From a virus: a stretch of 27,708 nucleotides of DNA. A program made the position numbers and the translations under genes. Location: positions 1 through 27,708 of the IMG/VR virus record IMGVR_UViG_3300032180_000032; one strand, written 5' to 3'. Each line of letters starts with the position of its first letter. Position 1 is the first letter of the stretch. Shown in pieces: positions 1-6,630 of this stretch. The notes under the pieces were generated by a model. The model was given only the letters and a program-made list of their open reading frames with translations. It searched no databases and was not told the DNA's origin.

Positions 1-1034
1 TTCATCCCGGTGACCCGTTGCCCCTTGGCCCCGATGATGTTGTAGGCGTTCTTGTCGAACCCGTCCGAGATGTCCCCCAAGGCCAGACTATTCGACGGCG
101 CCACGCCCAAGAAACTGTGGCGCAAGAGTTCCGGGCGGTCTTGGTCCCCCGGACCCTCGGACCCATAGCCCGCGATAAAGAGGACGTTATTGTACGTCTC
201 CAAGCAGTAGGGGAGGATTTCCTTCGCCACCCCTGGGGTGATGACGTACTGCGAGGTCGTATCCGGCGTCGCAATACTCCAGCTCGCCACCGTCAGGGTA
301 CTCGGTGCCGTCGTCCCCGTGATGATCGCCGTCTCTCCCGCTCCCGTCCCGGCGGTAATCGTCACGCTGAACCCGTTGAACTGGCTCGTCGTCCAGACCT
401 TGGTCGTATCCACCAGCGTCGTCGCGGTCCCACTCGTGGCGGTGCCTTGGTCTCCCGATCCCGCAAAGGCGAACCGCGGCACCTTGGTATTGGGGGACGG
501 ACTCCCGATCTGCACCACCGGGACAGTCTGGTTGAGCGAGAGGAAGTACCGACGGGACGCAATGCTCAACTGCGCGTCACACAGGTAGATCCCCTCGAAC
601 AACTCCGTCGCCTGGGGCATCGGGGCCCCGTTCGTGTCCTTCCACGAGGCATGAACGACCGTCCCCGTGGGTTCAAGCGAGAGATCGACCCGGCTCTGCG
701 CTTCCGTGGCCCCCTTGAAGGCCATGTCCTGGGTGAGATACCACGCGTAGCTCTTGTGCTGGGCCGTATCGTAGCCCACGACGAGTCCGCCAACCGAGGT
801 CCAGGGGAAAATCCCCGCCAAGCCGGTGACTTCTACCGGCGACCCGGCGTCGTTCTTCAAAGTCGTGACAATCCGCGACCCCCCACGGGAGGCCATGCGG
901 GACGCTTGCGTGGGGACCAAGTTCTGCCCGTCCGCCAAGGTCCCGGGCTCGTTCAGGGCCGGAGGGGTGTTCTTCTCGAGCCCGCCGATCCAGGCGGGAA
1001 TCTCAAGTGTCTCGTCTCTCTTAAGGCGAGGCAT
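1..1034 (-). CDS. Tail nozzle / DNA-stabilisation protein-like, partial (C-terminus beyond left edge)
   Basis: An open frame runs from an ATG at 1034, directly after the TAG of the upstream gene, to the left edge, giving about 344 residues without a stop. It starts MPRLKRDETLEIPAWIGGLE and then has a segment of the type 'L.dG.NLVPT..SR...RGGSRI'. That layout recalls the tail nozzle/stabilisation proteins of podoviruses (T7 gp12, P22 gp10). A beta-rich segment around residues 195-245 (VDTTKVWTTSQFNGFSV, then GTGAGE and LTVASW) is a module I associate with phage structural proteins. As the last visible gene after capsid and adaptor genes, it sits where a nozzle gene is expected. The coding region is certain from codon pattern and junction. 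The nozzle role is an inference, and another tail or fibre protein is possible. Confidence 0.75.
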   Translation of the reverse strand, partial: MPRLKRDETLEIPAWIGGLEKNTPPALNEPGTLADGQNLVPTQASRMASRGGSRIVTTLKNDAGSPVEVTGLAGIFPWTSVGGLVVGYDTAQHKSYAWYLTQDMAFKGATEAQSRVDLSLEPTGTVVHASWKDTNGAPMPQATELFEGIYLCDAQLSIASRRYFLSLNQTVPVVQIGSPSPNTKVPRFAFAGSGDQGTATSGTATTLVDTTKVWTTSQFNGFSVTITAGTGAGETAIITGTTAPSTLTVASWSIATPDTTSQYVITPGVAKEILPYCLETYNNVLFIAGYGSEGPGDQDRPELLRHSFLGVAPSNSLALGDISDGFDKNAYNIIGAKGQRVTGM

Positions 1035-1787
1035 CTAGACCGGGTATGCCGGAACTTCCCACCAACCGAAGTCCGTCTCGAAGGTCGGCGGGGTTGTCTC
1101 CAGCAACTCCCACAGATGAATCAGCATGGAACCCTGCGGGCCAATGCCACCCACCAAACCGGGGCTCTGGCGATAGATCGAGGCCGTGGTCCCCACTTTC
1201 GTTGAGCTGGAACCGCCGTCGTAGGAGTTGGAGAACGCGAATACCACTTCGTCACCCACGACCATCACCGCCGTCGCCGCACCCGCCTTGACGAATCCGC
1301 GGGCGATCCGTACCACGTTCGCGGATTCCGCCGTCGCCACAATCGCCCCAGCGAACACCGCCGCCTGCGGGCCATAGGACTTCCCGCTCGTTACCTGCCC
1401 ACCGAGCGGCGTGGCCCCGATCCGTGACGTTTGCGTGGGGCCATTGTTATTCGCATACGTCCCCGGCGTGACCAATTGCGTGCCTCCCGAGGAATAGCGC
1501 AGGATGTTGTCGATGGAGATGGCGTATTGCAACGACCCCGCTGCCGATGTTACATCCACGACGGAGGTGAGCAGCCGCAGGAGATCAGGGAATACGAACA
1601 CGTTCGAGGTCGCCGGAGCGGTGTTCTGCACGAGAAACCCCGCCGACGTGGCACTGAACGCCGTAGCCGCTGGCTGCAACTGGCCCGTGCCGATCGTCGG
1701 GCTGATAGCCTTGAAATACTGGCCTTGGGAAGCGAGCCACCGGCCTTGGGTGCCCGCGAGCAGTTTGGCAGAGGTTAGCGCATCCAT
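1035..1787 (-). CDS. Virion structural protein, unknown role
   Basis: This 250-residue protein is rich in Ala, Gly, Ser, Thr and Val. It has alternating beta-type stretches and no transmembrane helix or cysteine motif. The start chosen is the ATG at 1787 (MDALTSAKLLAGTQGRWLAS), preceded by GGAG at 1792-1795, 4 bases upstream. Longer in-frame versions would run into the upstream gene. It lies between the gp4-like adaptor and the nozzle-like gene, where podoviruses place connector and tail accessory proteins. The last residues, FGWWEVPAYPV, are aromatic. I do not recognise the family; a tail tube, decoration or adaptor role would all fit. Expression is probably from the same polycistronic late transcript as its neighbours, because the spacing to the next gene is zero. 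Confidence 0.8.
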   Translation of the reverse strand: MDALTSAKLLAGTQGRWLASQGQYFKAISPTIGTGQLQPAATAFSATSAGFLVQNTAPATSNVFVFPDLLRLLTSVVDVTSAAGSLQYAISIDNILRYSSGGTQLVTPGTYANNNGPTQTSRIGATPLGGQVTSGKSYGPQAAVFAGAIVATAESANVVRIARGFVKAGAATAVMVVGDEVVFAFSNSYDGGSSSTKVGTTASIYRQSPGLVGGIGPQGSMLIHLWELLETTPPTFETDFGWWEVPAYPV

Positions 1788-1797
1788 GCGGCTCCAA

Positions 1798-2484
1798 TCA
1801 TGTGTATTGCTCCACTCCGTACGGATCGACCTTCGTCCGGCTCGGCCAGACCCCACGCTTCCCAACGTGATTGAGCAACGCACTCCGACGGTCGAACCAG
1901 CGGGTTTTCAACTCGGGAGGCAATTCCGACTCTCCCCCCAGCCCGAAGATGAACGCTGCCTCGAGCGCCACCACATCGTGGTACTGGACCGGCAACCCGT
2001 TCGGCGCATCGGTGTCCAACTGCATATCCAAGGGCCAGTAGCCATACTTCAGGTACACGTTGATCCCCTGCTCCGTATCCTTGGACAGCCGGATCACCGC
2101 CGCATCATCCGGACCCTCCACCGCGAAATAGCCGTTCCCCGCATCCCGGAAGTCCTCGAGCCGGCACTCCTGCAACAGGTCCCCGTCATCGTTCGTCTTT
2201 CGGAGCTCGATCCAGTAGGCGAAATCCGTAATGGCCGGGTTCTGCAGGTTCAGCGTGTATTGCAAGACCGGCGTCGTGCTCCACGGCTGCGTCGTCGTGC
2301 TGTCCGGGGTCAGGAGGACATCCTTCGCGAGATACGCCCGATTGGTCGTGTGAATCTCGTGGAGGAGGTTGTGGTGGGCATCCCGGAGAAACCCGTTACA
2401 GACGGCCGTCGTGTAGAGCGGGTCGTCCGTCGTCGTGGCGAGGTACAGGAGCAGATTGGCGCGGAGGGCCGCGAGTGAGGCCAT
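1798..2484 (-). CDS. Head-to-tail adaptor, P22 gp4-like
   Basis: The 228-residue protein starts at an ATG (2484) directly after the TAA of the upstream gene. The N-terminal half is helical (MASLAALRANLLLYL, then a stretch with NGFLRDAHHNLLHEIH). A central part has alternating aromatic and charged residues (FAYWIELRKTNDD, LKYGYWPLDM), and a helical end carries VVALEAAFIFGLGGE. This resembles the gp4-like phage adaptor proteins that sit below the portal and close the DNA channel after packaging, and the length is in the usual range. It lies downstream of portal, scaffold and capsid and upstream of the nozzle-like gene, as expected for a head-completion protein. Family assignment is from recall of general pattern, not alignment. 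Confidence 0.75.
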   Translation of the reverse strand: MASLAALRANLLLYLATTTDDPLYTTAVCNGFLRDAHHNLLHEIHTTNRAYLAKDVLLTPDSTTTQPWSTTPVLQYTLNLQNPAITDFAYWIELRKTNDDGDLLQECRLEDFRDAGNGYFAVEGPDDAAVIRLSKDTEQGINVYLKYGYWPLDMQLDTDAPNGLPVQYHDVVALEAAFIFGLGGESELPPELKTRWFDRRSALLNHVGKRGVWPSRTKVDPYGVEQYT

Positions 2485-2670
2485 TTACCCGCCCCGCTGC
2501 AACAGTCGCTTGCCAATTTCCTTGGTGCGATCCTTCGACACATGCTCCGGCAAGCCCCGAATCCCATGGGACGCGGAGACGAACTCCTGGCCCACGGACT
2601 TCGGCGCATCCGTCTTGCCTTCCGCCGTCGCATAGGCCCAGCGTCTCTGGGCCTGAGACACCACCGGCAC
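2485..2670 (-). CDS. Small basic protein, DUF3008-like
   Basis: This 61-residue basic protein uses a GTG start at 2670, two bases after the stop of the upstream gene. It begins MPVVSQAQRRWAYATAEGKT and later has a segment with KSVGQEF and HGIRGLPEHV. That matches my recollection of the small phage/bacterial DUF3008 family, which starts MPAKSKAQQR and ends in a 'KGLPEHV' segment. No catalytic residues are visible and the function of the family is unknown. It sits in a run of small genes between ConA-like and adaptor genes, probably late expressed. The assignment rests on two short motifs. Confidence 0.7.
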   Translation of the reverse strand: MPVVSQAQRRWAYATAEGKTDAPKSVGQEFVSASHGIRGLPEHVSKDRTKEIGKRLLQRGG

Positions 2671-2671
2671 G

Positions 2672-2947
2672 CTACGGCCGGCTGATCTTCGACGCGCGGT
2701 CGGTGCTCGTTGGCTGCGGCTTCTCGGTCGAGAGCTTGCCCGGCCCTGTCATCGGCGGCTGATCCGCATGGTCCGCCTGACTCGTCCGACCCCGGTTCCG
2801 CTGCTCCAGCCCCAGGACCTTGCCGATCACCGCGTCATGCTCGTCGTGCTCGTGCCGACCCGGTTCCTTTAGGTCCGCGTAGTGATGATCGAGCTGGAAT
2901 GGCCCGACCCCATTGCTGCCGCCCTTCACGCCTCCGATGCCCGGCAT
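2672..2947 (-). CDS. Small phage protein with GPFQ / GRH...EHD motif, copy A
   Basis: This 91-residue protein starts at the ATG at 2947, preceded by a good GGAGG ribosome-binding site 5 bases upstream. After a Gly-rich start (MPGIGGVKGGSNGVGPFQLD) comes GRHEHDEHDAVIGKVLGL, then a Lys/Ser/Pro-rich, probably disordered end. The motif order GPFQ-x-D, GRH, EHD, I, L is shared with the next gene upstream (2957-3364), so the two look like diverged duplicates. The function is unknown. They lie in the late virion cluster and may be minor structural or accessory proteins. Confidence 0.75.
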   Translation of the reverse strand: MPGIGGVKGGSNGVGPFQLDHHYADLKEPGRHEHDEHDAVIGKVLGLEQRNRGRTSQADHADQPPMTGPGKLSTEKPQPTSTDRASKISRP

Positions 2948-2956
2948 ACTGGCCTC

Positions 2957-3364
2957 CTAGTGGTGCGTGGTGAAACTCGTGTCGTCCGGATCAAGCCCCG
3001 AGAGGTCCGAGTTGGCCACTCGGCGGTCCGGCTTCCCCGGCTTGTCTGCCACGATGCGGGGTTGGTCGTCCCGATCCGCTTCCCCGTAGGTCGTCTTCGC
3101 GTCGATCCCTTCGCGGACCTTCTTCGGCACCCCGTAGGGCTCGTCGTGGTCGCCCGGCCACTCCTGCACTGGATCACACCGAAGTCCCGCCAAGCCTCCA
3201 TAGAGCTGGGTCATGGCCTGCTCGATGGCCTTGTCGTGTTCCGGGATGACATGGCGCCCACTCTCGGTAGACGTGATACGGTCATCCGCCTGGAACGGCC
3301 CCGCCTTGCCCAGTCCCTTATCGACAGCCGGGATTTCTCCCAAGTACGCCTTATGCTTCGGCAT
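2957..3364 (-). CDS. Small phage protein with GPFQ / GRH...EHD motif, copy B
   Basis: This 135-residue hydrophilic protein has an ATG at 3364 that overlaps the end of the upstream gene by 14 bases. It opens MPKHKAYLGEIPAVDKG and then has GPFQADDRI, GRHVIPEHDKAIEQAMTQL and a long charged tail rich in Asp, Lys and Pro. The GPFQ...GRH...EHD...I...L pattern is the same as in the neighbouring 91-residue protein, suggesting tandem duplication followed by divergence. No membrane segment or catalytic motif is seen. The position in the late cluster suggests a minor virion or assembly role, but no function can be assigned. Confidence 0.75.
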   Translation of the reverse strand: MPKHKAYLGEIPAVDKGLGKAGPFQADDRITSTESGRHVIPEHDKAIEQAMTQLYGGLAGLRCDPVQEWPGDHDEPYGVPKKVREGIDAKTTYGEADRDDQPRIVADKPGKPDRRVANSDLSGLDPDDTSFTTHH

Positions 3365-3671
3365 GGGCGAGCTCCTGTTTCGCTTTCCGGGCCGCGCGGG
3401 CCTTGGCGAGATTCGCCCGCCGCTTCTCCCGGACCTGTTCGGCCGCGGTCACCAGTGGCGGCGCGTCCGCTTCCCGGTGGCTATCCGGAGGGTTCCGGTA
3501 GTCGGCCATCTTGCGCTCCAAGATGCGGTACTGCTGCTCCACCCGGCGGTGATCTTCCTGCCATGCCGACGTGGTACAGAGCCACACGAGGAAGGGCTCA
3601 AACAGCGACTCCGGATACTCCACGGGCTCCATGTTCCCTGTATCCCAGTTATGACGCGGGACGCGAATCAT
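3351..3671 (-). CDS. Charged helical protein, unknown
   Basis: This 106-residue protein overlaps the upstream gene by an ATGA (ATG at 3671). The first half has many aromatic residues (MEPVEYPESLFEPFLVWL). The second half is a long charged helix, probably coiled coil, ending with Lys/Arg/Ala/Glu repeats (EKRRANLAKARAARKAKQEL). It may be a small scaffold-like or connector-associated protein. I do not recognise the family. The next gene begins inside its last 14 bases, so translation is probably coupled. Confidence 0.75.
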   Translation of the reverse strand: MIRVPRHNWDTGNMEPVEYPESLFEPFLVWLCTTSAWQEDHRRVEQQYRILERKMADYRNPPDSHREADAPPLVTAAEQVREKRRANLAKARAARKAKQELAHAEA

Positions 3672-3862
3672 TGGACCACCACATGTTCGGTGTAGCCGTT
3701 CTTGAGATTACTCGTGGGGTTGTCCTTCGCCTTCTGTCCCCCGCGCGTCCACGTCACGCCGAGATCGTCGCTCGCCACCGTATCCCAGACGGCGAGCATG
3801 GTCATCCCCGACTTGGGAGTAACGGTGTTCAGATGGATGTTGTTGCCACGTTGCCAGCCCAT
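3668..3862 (-). CDS. Small unknown protein (64 aa)
   Basis: This 64-residue protein starts at the ATG of a TAATG junction at 3862, sharing one base with the upstream stop, and ends in an ATGA overlap with the next gene. The sequence MGWQRGNNIHLNTVTPKSGM leads into a beta-type stretch (TMLAVWDTVASDDLGVTWT) and a Lys/Asn-rich part. Frames that extend upstream run antisense-like through the neighbouring gene and are not supported. No family is recognised. It belongs to the late cluster. Confidence 0.65.
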   Translation of the reverse strand: MGWQRGNNIHLNTVTPKSGMTMLAVWDTVASDDLGVTWTRGGQKAKDNPTSNLKNGYTEHVVVQ

Positions 3863-4296
3863 TAGCGCCACTCCGTGAGAACGGGAATCAAGGGCCCAGC
3901 CCCCGCATCGCGAATCTGCCGGCGGTGGTCCCAGATGAAGTCCGCATACTCCTGCCCGCGTTCCCGATACCGTTGGGCCTGGAGGTCCCGATTGTAGCGA
4001 TACCGGCGTTTCACTTCGCGCTGCGTCGTCCCCGCCCCGTCGTAGGGGTTCCCGATGAAGGTCCGTTCGAGGTTCGCGAGCGCTTCCCGCATCCCCGCAT
4101 CGTCCAAGGGGCGATAGGGCTTCAAGCCTGTCACCGGATCGCGTTCCCCGTCCCAGACGCACCAGAACTGACTCCGGGGCACCATGTCCGCGCCTGTGAG
4201 AATGAACTCCCAGCGGTTCACGGCATGATTGAACCGCAAGTCGGCCTTGTCGTCCAAGGCTCTCAGAGCCGCGACCCACTCAGGCTTCGGCAGCAT
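3862..4296 (-). CDS. Unknown phage protein, 144 aa
   Basis: The start chosen is the ATG at 4296 (MLPKPEWVAALRALDDKADL), just after GGTGG and overlapping the upstream small gene by 17 bases; 144 residues follow. The N-terminal helix is followed by a beta-like segment (RFNHAVNRWEFILTG, RSQFWCVWDGERDPVTGL). A strongly basic helical C-terminal half (QREVKRRYRYNRDLQAQRYRE) follows. It looks like a compact two-part protein that could bind nucleic acid or another structural protein. I do not recognise it. The context is late virion genes. Confidence 0.75.
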   Translation of the reverse strand: MLPKPEWVAALRALDDKADLRFNHAVNRWEFILTGADMVPRSQFWCVWDGERDPVTGLKPYRPLDDAGMREALANLERTFIGNPYDGAGTTQREVKRRYRYNRDLQAQRYRERGQEYADFIWDHRRQIRDAGAGPLIPVLTEWR

Positions 4297-4429
4297 CCTC
4301 CACCTTTCGCGACCGGCGGGGTTTCGGAGCAGCCTCCTCCGCAACCACTGAATAGGGTTCGCTGATCCGGATCGTCCGTTTCAGGGCTTGGTACTCCTCC
4401 CACTCGTCATCCGTGATGAGGTGGCTCAA
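4280..4429 (-). CDS. Small acidic/basic protein with TTG start (49 aa)
   Basis: This frame fills the space between two well-supported genes. A TTG at 4429 overlaps the upstream TGA as TTGA, and the frame runs 49 residues to a TGA at 4280-4282. It begins LSHLITDDEWEEYQALKRTI (first residue read as Met) and ends with a basic patch (PKPRRSRK) and an acidic tail. The helix-forming N-terminus and exact fit to the gap support a real gene. A TTG start lowers confidence somewhat. No family is recognised. Confidence 0.6.
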   Translation of the reverse strand: MSHLITDDEWEEYQALKRTIRISEPYSVVAEEAAPKPRRSRKVEDAAEA

Positions 4430-5253
4430 CTGAACGCTCCCGCAATCCCCACCGACCCGAGATTGTACTTCTGCGCGAAGTACGAAAACAACGTCGTCCG
4501 CTGGGCCAGCGTGGGATTGACCGTGAAGATGATGAGCTCGTACAGATCGATGGCGGCGAAGTTCGAGCCCCCCGCGTTCTGCGCCCCAATCGTCATGACC
4601 CCGGAGAACCCCGTGTTCGCCCCAATCGCGCCCCCGGCATGGGTCGCGGTGAGAGAGTTGAAGTAATCGTTCCCGAGGTTACCTGCGCCCGTGATATCCA
4701 AGCCCACAATGGAGGGCTCCTGCGTCCCCACGACCCCAGACCCCCCGTAGGGAATCAACTGGCTTGTCACCGTCCCTGGAATCAGGTTGGCGGTGTTACC
4801 CACGGTCACGTTCGAGTTCGTCGCCACGAAGCCAATGGGGATGACCGAGGCTCCCGTGGAGTTGAACAGCGTGCTCTGCCCACTCGGCGCAATGGGGAGC
4901 TTCGCCACGAGGAAGATACTACAGGGGGCCGCGGCGACGACGGTGGCGGTCATGAAGCTGGCCGAGCCGTCAAAGGTCACCTTGGGCTGCTGATTCGCCC
5001 CCAGGTCCGTGAACGTGGGCTGATTCGCGGCCGTGTTCTGCACGAACGGGGTGTTGTTGGTCGAGAGATCTGGCCAACTCGAAAGCTTGCCCCCTCGAGC
5101 TGGTGAAGCGGCATCCCCGAACCGCAAGCCAATTGCCCCTGCATCGAGCCAGAGGGCGATGTTCGCAAAGCCCAACGCCACAGGGCCCGCCAAGGCTGAC
5201 ACCCCGGCGTTCCCCCAGCTGGGTCGGGTTTGGACCCCTCCAATCCCGGCCAC
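4426..5253 (-). CDS. Concanavalin A-like lectin/glucanase (LamG-type) virion protein
   Basis: The protein has 275 residues. The start is a GTG at 5253 in a TAGTG junction with the upstream gene. After a short leader it has ANIALWLDAGAIGLRFGD, SSWPDLSTNN, NQPTF and VTFDGSASFMTA. That is the usual order of the jelly-roll ConA-like/LamG domain seen in phage tail and capsid decoration proteins (NxxLWLDA, SWPDLSGN, QPTF, FDGTDDFL). The remainder is Gly/Thr/Asn-rich beta structure ending with an IDLYELIIF segment and a helix (TLFSYFAQKYNLG), also typical of the fold. It is probably exposed on the virion and may bind glycans. The ligand cannot be inferred. Confidence 0.85.
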   Translation of the reverse strand: MAGIGGVQTRPSWGNAGVSALAGPVALGFANIALWLDAGAIGLRFGDAASPARGGKLSSWPDLSTNNTPFVQNTAANQPTFTDLGANQQPKVTFDGSASFMTATVVAAAPCSIFLVAKLPIAPSGQSTLFNSTGASVIPIGFVATNSNVTVGNTANLIPGTVTSQLIPYGGSGVVGTQEPSIVGLDITGAGNLGNDYFNSLTATHAGGAIGANTGFSGVMTIGAQNAGGSNFAAIDLYELIIFTVNPTLAQRTTLFSYFAQKYNLGSVGIAGAFS

Positions 5254-5906
5254 TAGATGAGCGGCGCGGTGATGAGGTACGCCCCCCACAAGGCCGCATC
5301 CATGCCATCCTCAAACGTCGAAGTCACCCCGGCCGCCGTGAGGGACGTGGTGCCGGGGGTGAAGACCGTGGCCGCGGCGAGGCTAATCTTGATCGTCGCC
5401 GCGATGCAGATGTCCGCGGGGAGCTGATTCGCTGGAGCAGGAGTCCAGACGGTGGTCGAGCCCTGATTCGTCGGGCCCTGGACCACCGAGGCGGTTCCCG
5501 AGGCGTTGAGACAGAGCGCATAGTGCATCGTCGCCCCCGAACCCCCCGCCGTCACTGCCGTGCCCGTCAAGGCCCACAGCGGGTCCGTCGCCGTCTTCGA
5601 CTTGAACACCCCGTCGATCGTGAAGGTCGTCGTATTCGCCGTCTTCACGCCCGTGGTATTGGTGGCCTGCGCCGATCCCGCTGCCGTCAAGGCCATGTTC
5701 GCGACGGTCGCGATGTGGGCGTTCAAGCTCTGAATGAGTGCCCCTTCCCCCGTGGCCCGGCCATTCAGGGCTTTGCCATCTTCCACCATCCCCGCCGCTC
5801 CGGTAGGACCGGGGCCCGAGACCACCCCCGCGGCGGCGGTGCCGGAATCGAGCGGAGCGCCCTGGGGAACGACGGGAACGGTCTTGATTGTGGTCGAGAG
5901 TGCCAT
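5253..5906 (-). CDS. Virion structural protein, unknown
   Basis: This 217-residue protein starts at the ATG at 5906, immediately after the stop of the HNH gene. It begins MALSTTIKTVPVVPQGAPLD, contains a Gly/Pro/Ala segment, then a helix (ALIQSLNAHIATVANMAL). A long Thr/Ala/Gly-rich beta region follows (TTTFTIDGVFKSKTATDPLW onward). Composition and position near the capsid gene suggest a decoration or minor capsid protein. Without the HNH insertion it would lie directly downstream of the major capsid gene. The family is not recognised. Confidence 0.8.
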   Translation of the reverse strand: MALSTTIKTVPVVPQGAPLDSGTAAAGVVSGPGPTGAAGMVEDGKALNGRATGEGALIQSLNAHIATVANMALTAAGSAQATNTTGVKTANTTTFTIDGVFKSKTATDPLWALTGTAVTAGGSGATMHYALCLNASGTASVVQGPTNQGSTTVWTPAPANQLPADICIAATIKISLAAATVFTPGTTSLTAAGVTSTFEDGMDAALWGAYLITAPLI

Positions 5907-6512
5907 CTAGGCTCCTTGCCGTGAGGCCAAGAACTCCATCACCGACATTGTGCTCTTGGCCCGATTGCAGGGTCCGCAAGCAGGAACGATGTTGTCCACC
6001 GTGTGGCCTCCACCCTTCTTCAGCGGCACGACGTGATCCATGGTCGGCCTCGGCTCCTCAACTCCACAGTACGCGCAACAGCCTTCGTAGCGGTCCTTCA
6101 ACATCTGCCACTCAGCAGCGGTGATCGGGTGAATCTCGGCGCCCTGCTGAATCCGCCGACGCGCTTTCTGATTCTTCGCATGTTCGGGGTGGGCCTGTTG
6201 ATACAGCCGCTCCCGTTGCCGAACATGTTCCCGATTCCGATCTCGCCAGCTTCGATCAAGGCGGCGCTTGTAGTCTTTATTCTTCGCCCGCCACTCACGC
6301 ATCATTTTCGCGTACTGCTCGCGATGCGTTTCCCGCCACGCCTTGCTCCGCGCCTTTACCGCCTCACGATTCGCGACGTACCACGCTTCAGTTTCTGCCT
6401 TGCGGCACACCTTACAGCGTGGCCGATATCCGTCTGGCGACTGCTGCTGCTTGTGAAACTCCGAGACCGATTTCGTCTCCCCACAGCCTGCACACTGTTT
6501 CGTCTGCTGCAC
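5907..6512 (-). CDS. Freestanding HNH homing-type endonuclease with N-terminal zinc finger
   Basis: The 201-residue protein starts with a GTG at 6512 with GGAG 6 bases upstream; that GGAG lies inside a strong hairpin (separate entry). The N-terminus has a four-cysteine zinc finger (C7, C10, C33, C36; CAGCGETKSVSEFH then CKVCRK). A long basic helical linker follows. The C-terminal HNH domain carries CCAYCG, MDHVVPLKKGG and CGPCNRAKS. This matches the HNH nucleases that nick or cut DNA and spread by homing. It lies between the major capsid gene and the next virion gene and looks inserted there: its base composition is less GC-rich than the flanks. It is unlikely to be a virion component, although an HNH nuclease aiding packaging is an alternative. 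Confidence 0.9.
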   Translation of the reverse strand: MQQTKQCAGCGETKSVSEFHKQQQSPDGYRPRCKVCRKAETEAWYVANREAVKARSKAWRETHREQYAKMMREWRAKNKDYKRRLDRSWRDRNREHVRQRERLYQQAHPEHAKNQKARRRIQQGAEIHPITAAEWQMLKDRYEGCCAYCGVEEPRPTMDHVVPLKKGGGHTVDNIVPACGPCNRAKSTMSVMEFLASRQGA

Positions 6513-6555
6513 GGTGCGCTCCGGTAAGAGATTCCATAATCTACTTTACCGGAGC
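6510..6555 (-). promoter_or_regulatory. Hairpin that sequesters the HNH ribosome-binding site
   Basis: Perfect 10-base inverted arms GCTCCGGTAA (6518-6527) and TTACCGGAGC (6546-6555) enclose a second inverted pair, AGATT (6529-6533) and AATCT (6538-6542), with a 4-base loop. In the minus-strand transcript the 3' arm contains the GGAG that lies 6 bases before the GTG start of the HNH gene, so folding would hide the ribosome-binding site. The structure is read directly from sequence; the regulatory effect is inferred. Confidence 0.75.
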
Positions 6556-6630
6556 TGACTACGCAACCTCTATCCAGAGCGCACCATTATGCCGACTTCA
6601 AGACCGCGTAACTCTCAGCTACGCCGATGT

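Noticed and set aside
18-1205. Plus-strand frame of 395 codons at the left edge
   Set aside because: The minus strand carries a better protein (nozzle-like) open across the same bases, with junctions matching neighbouring genes.
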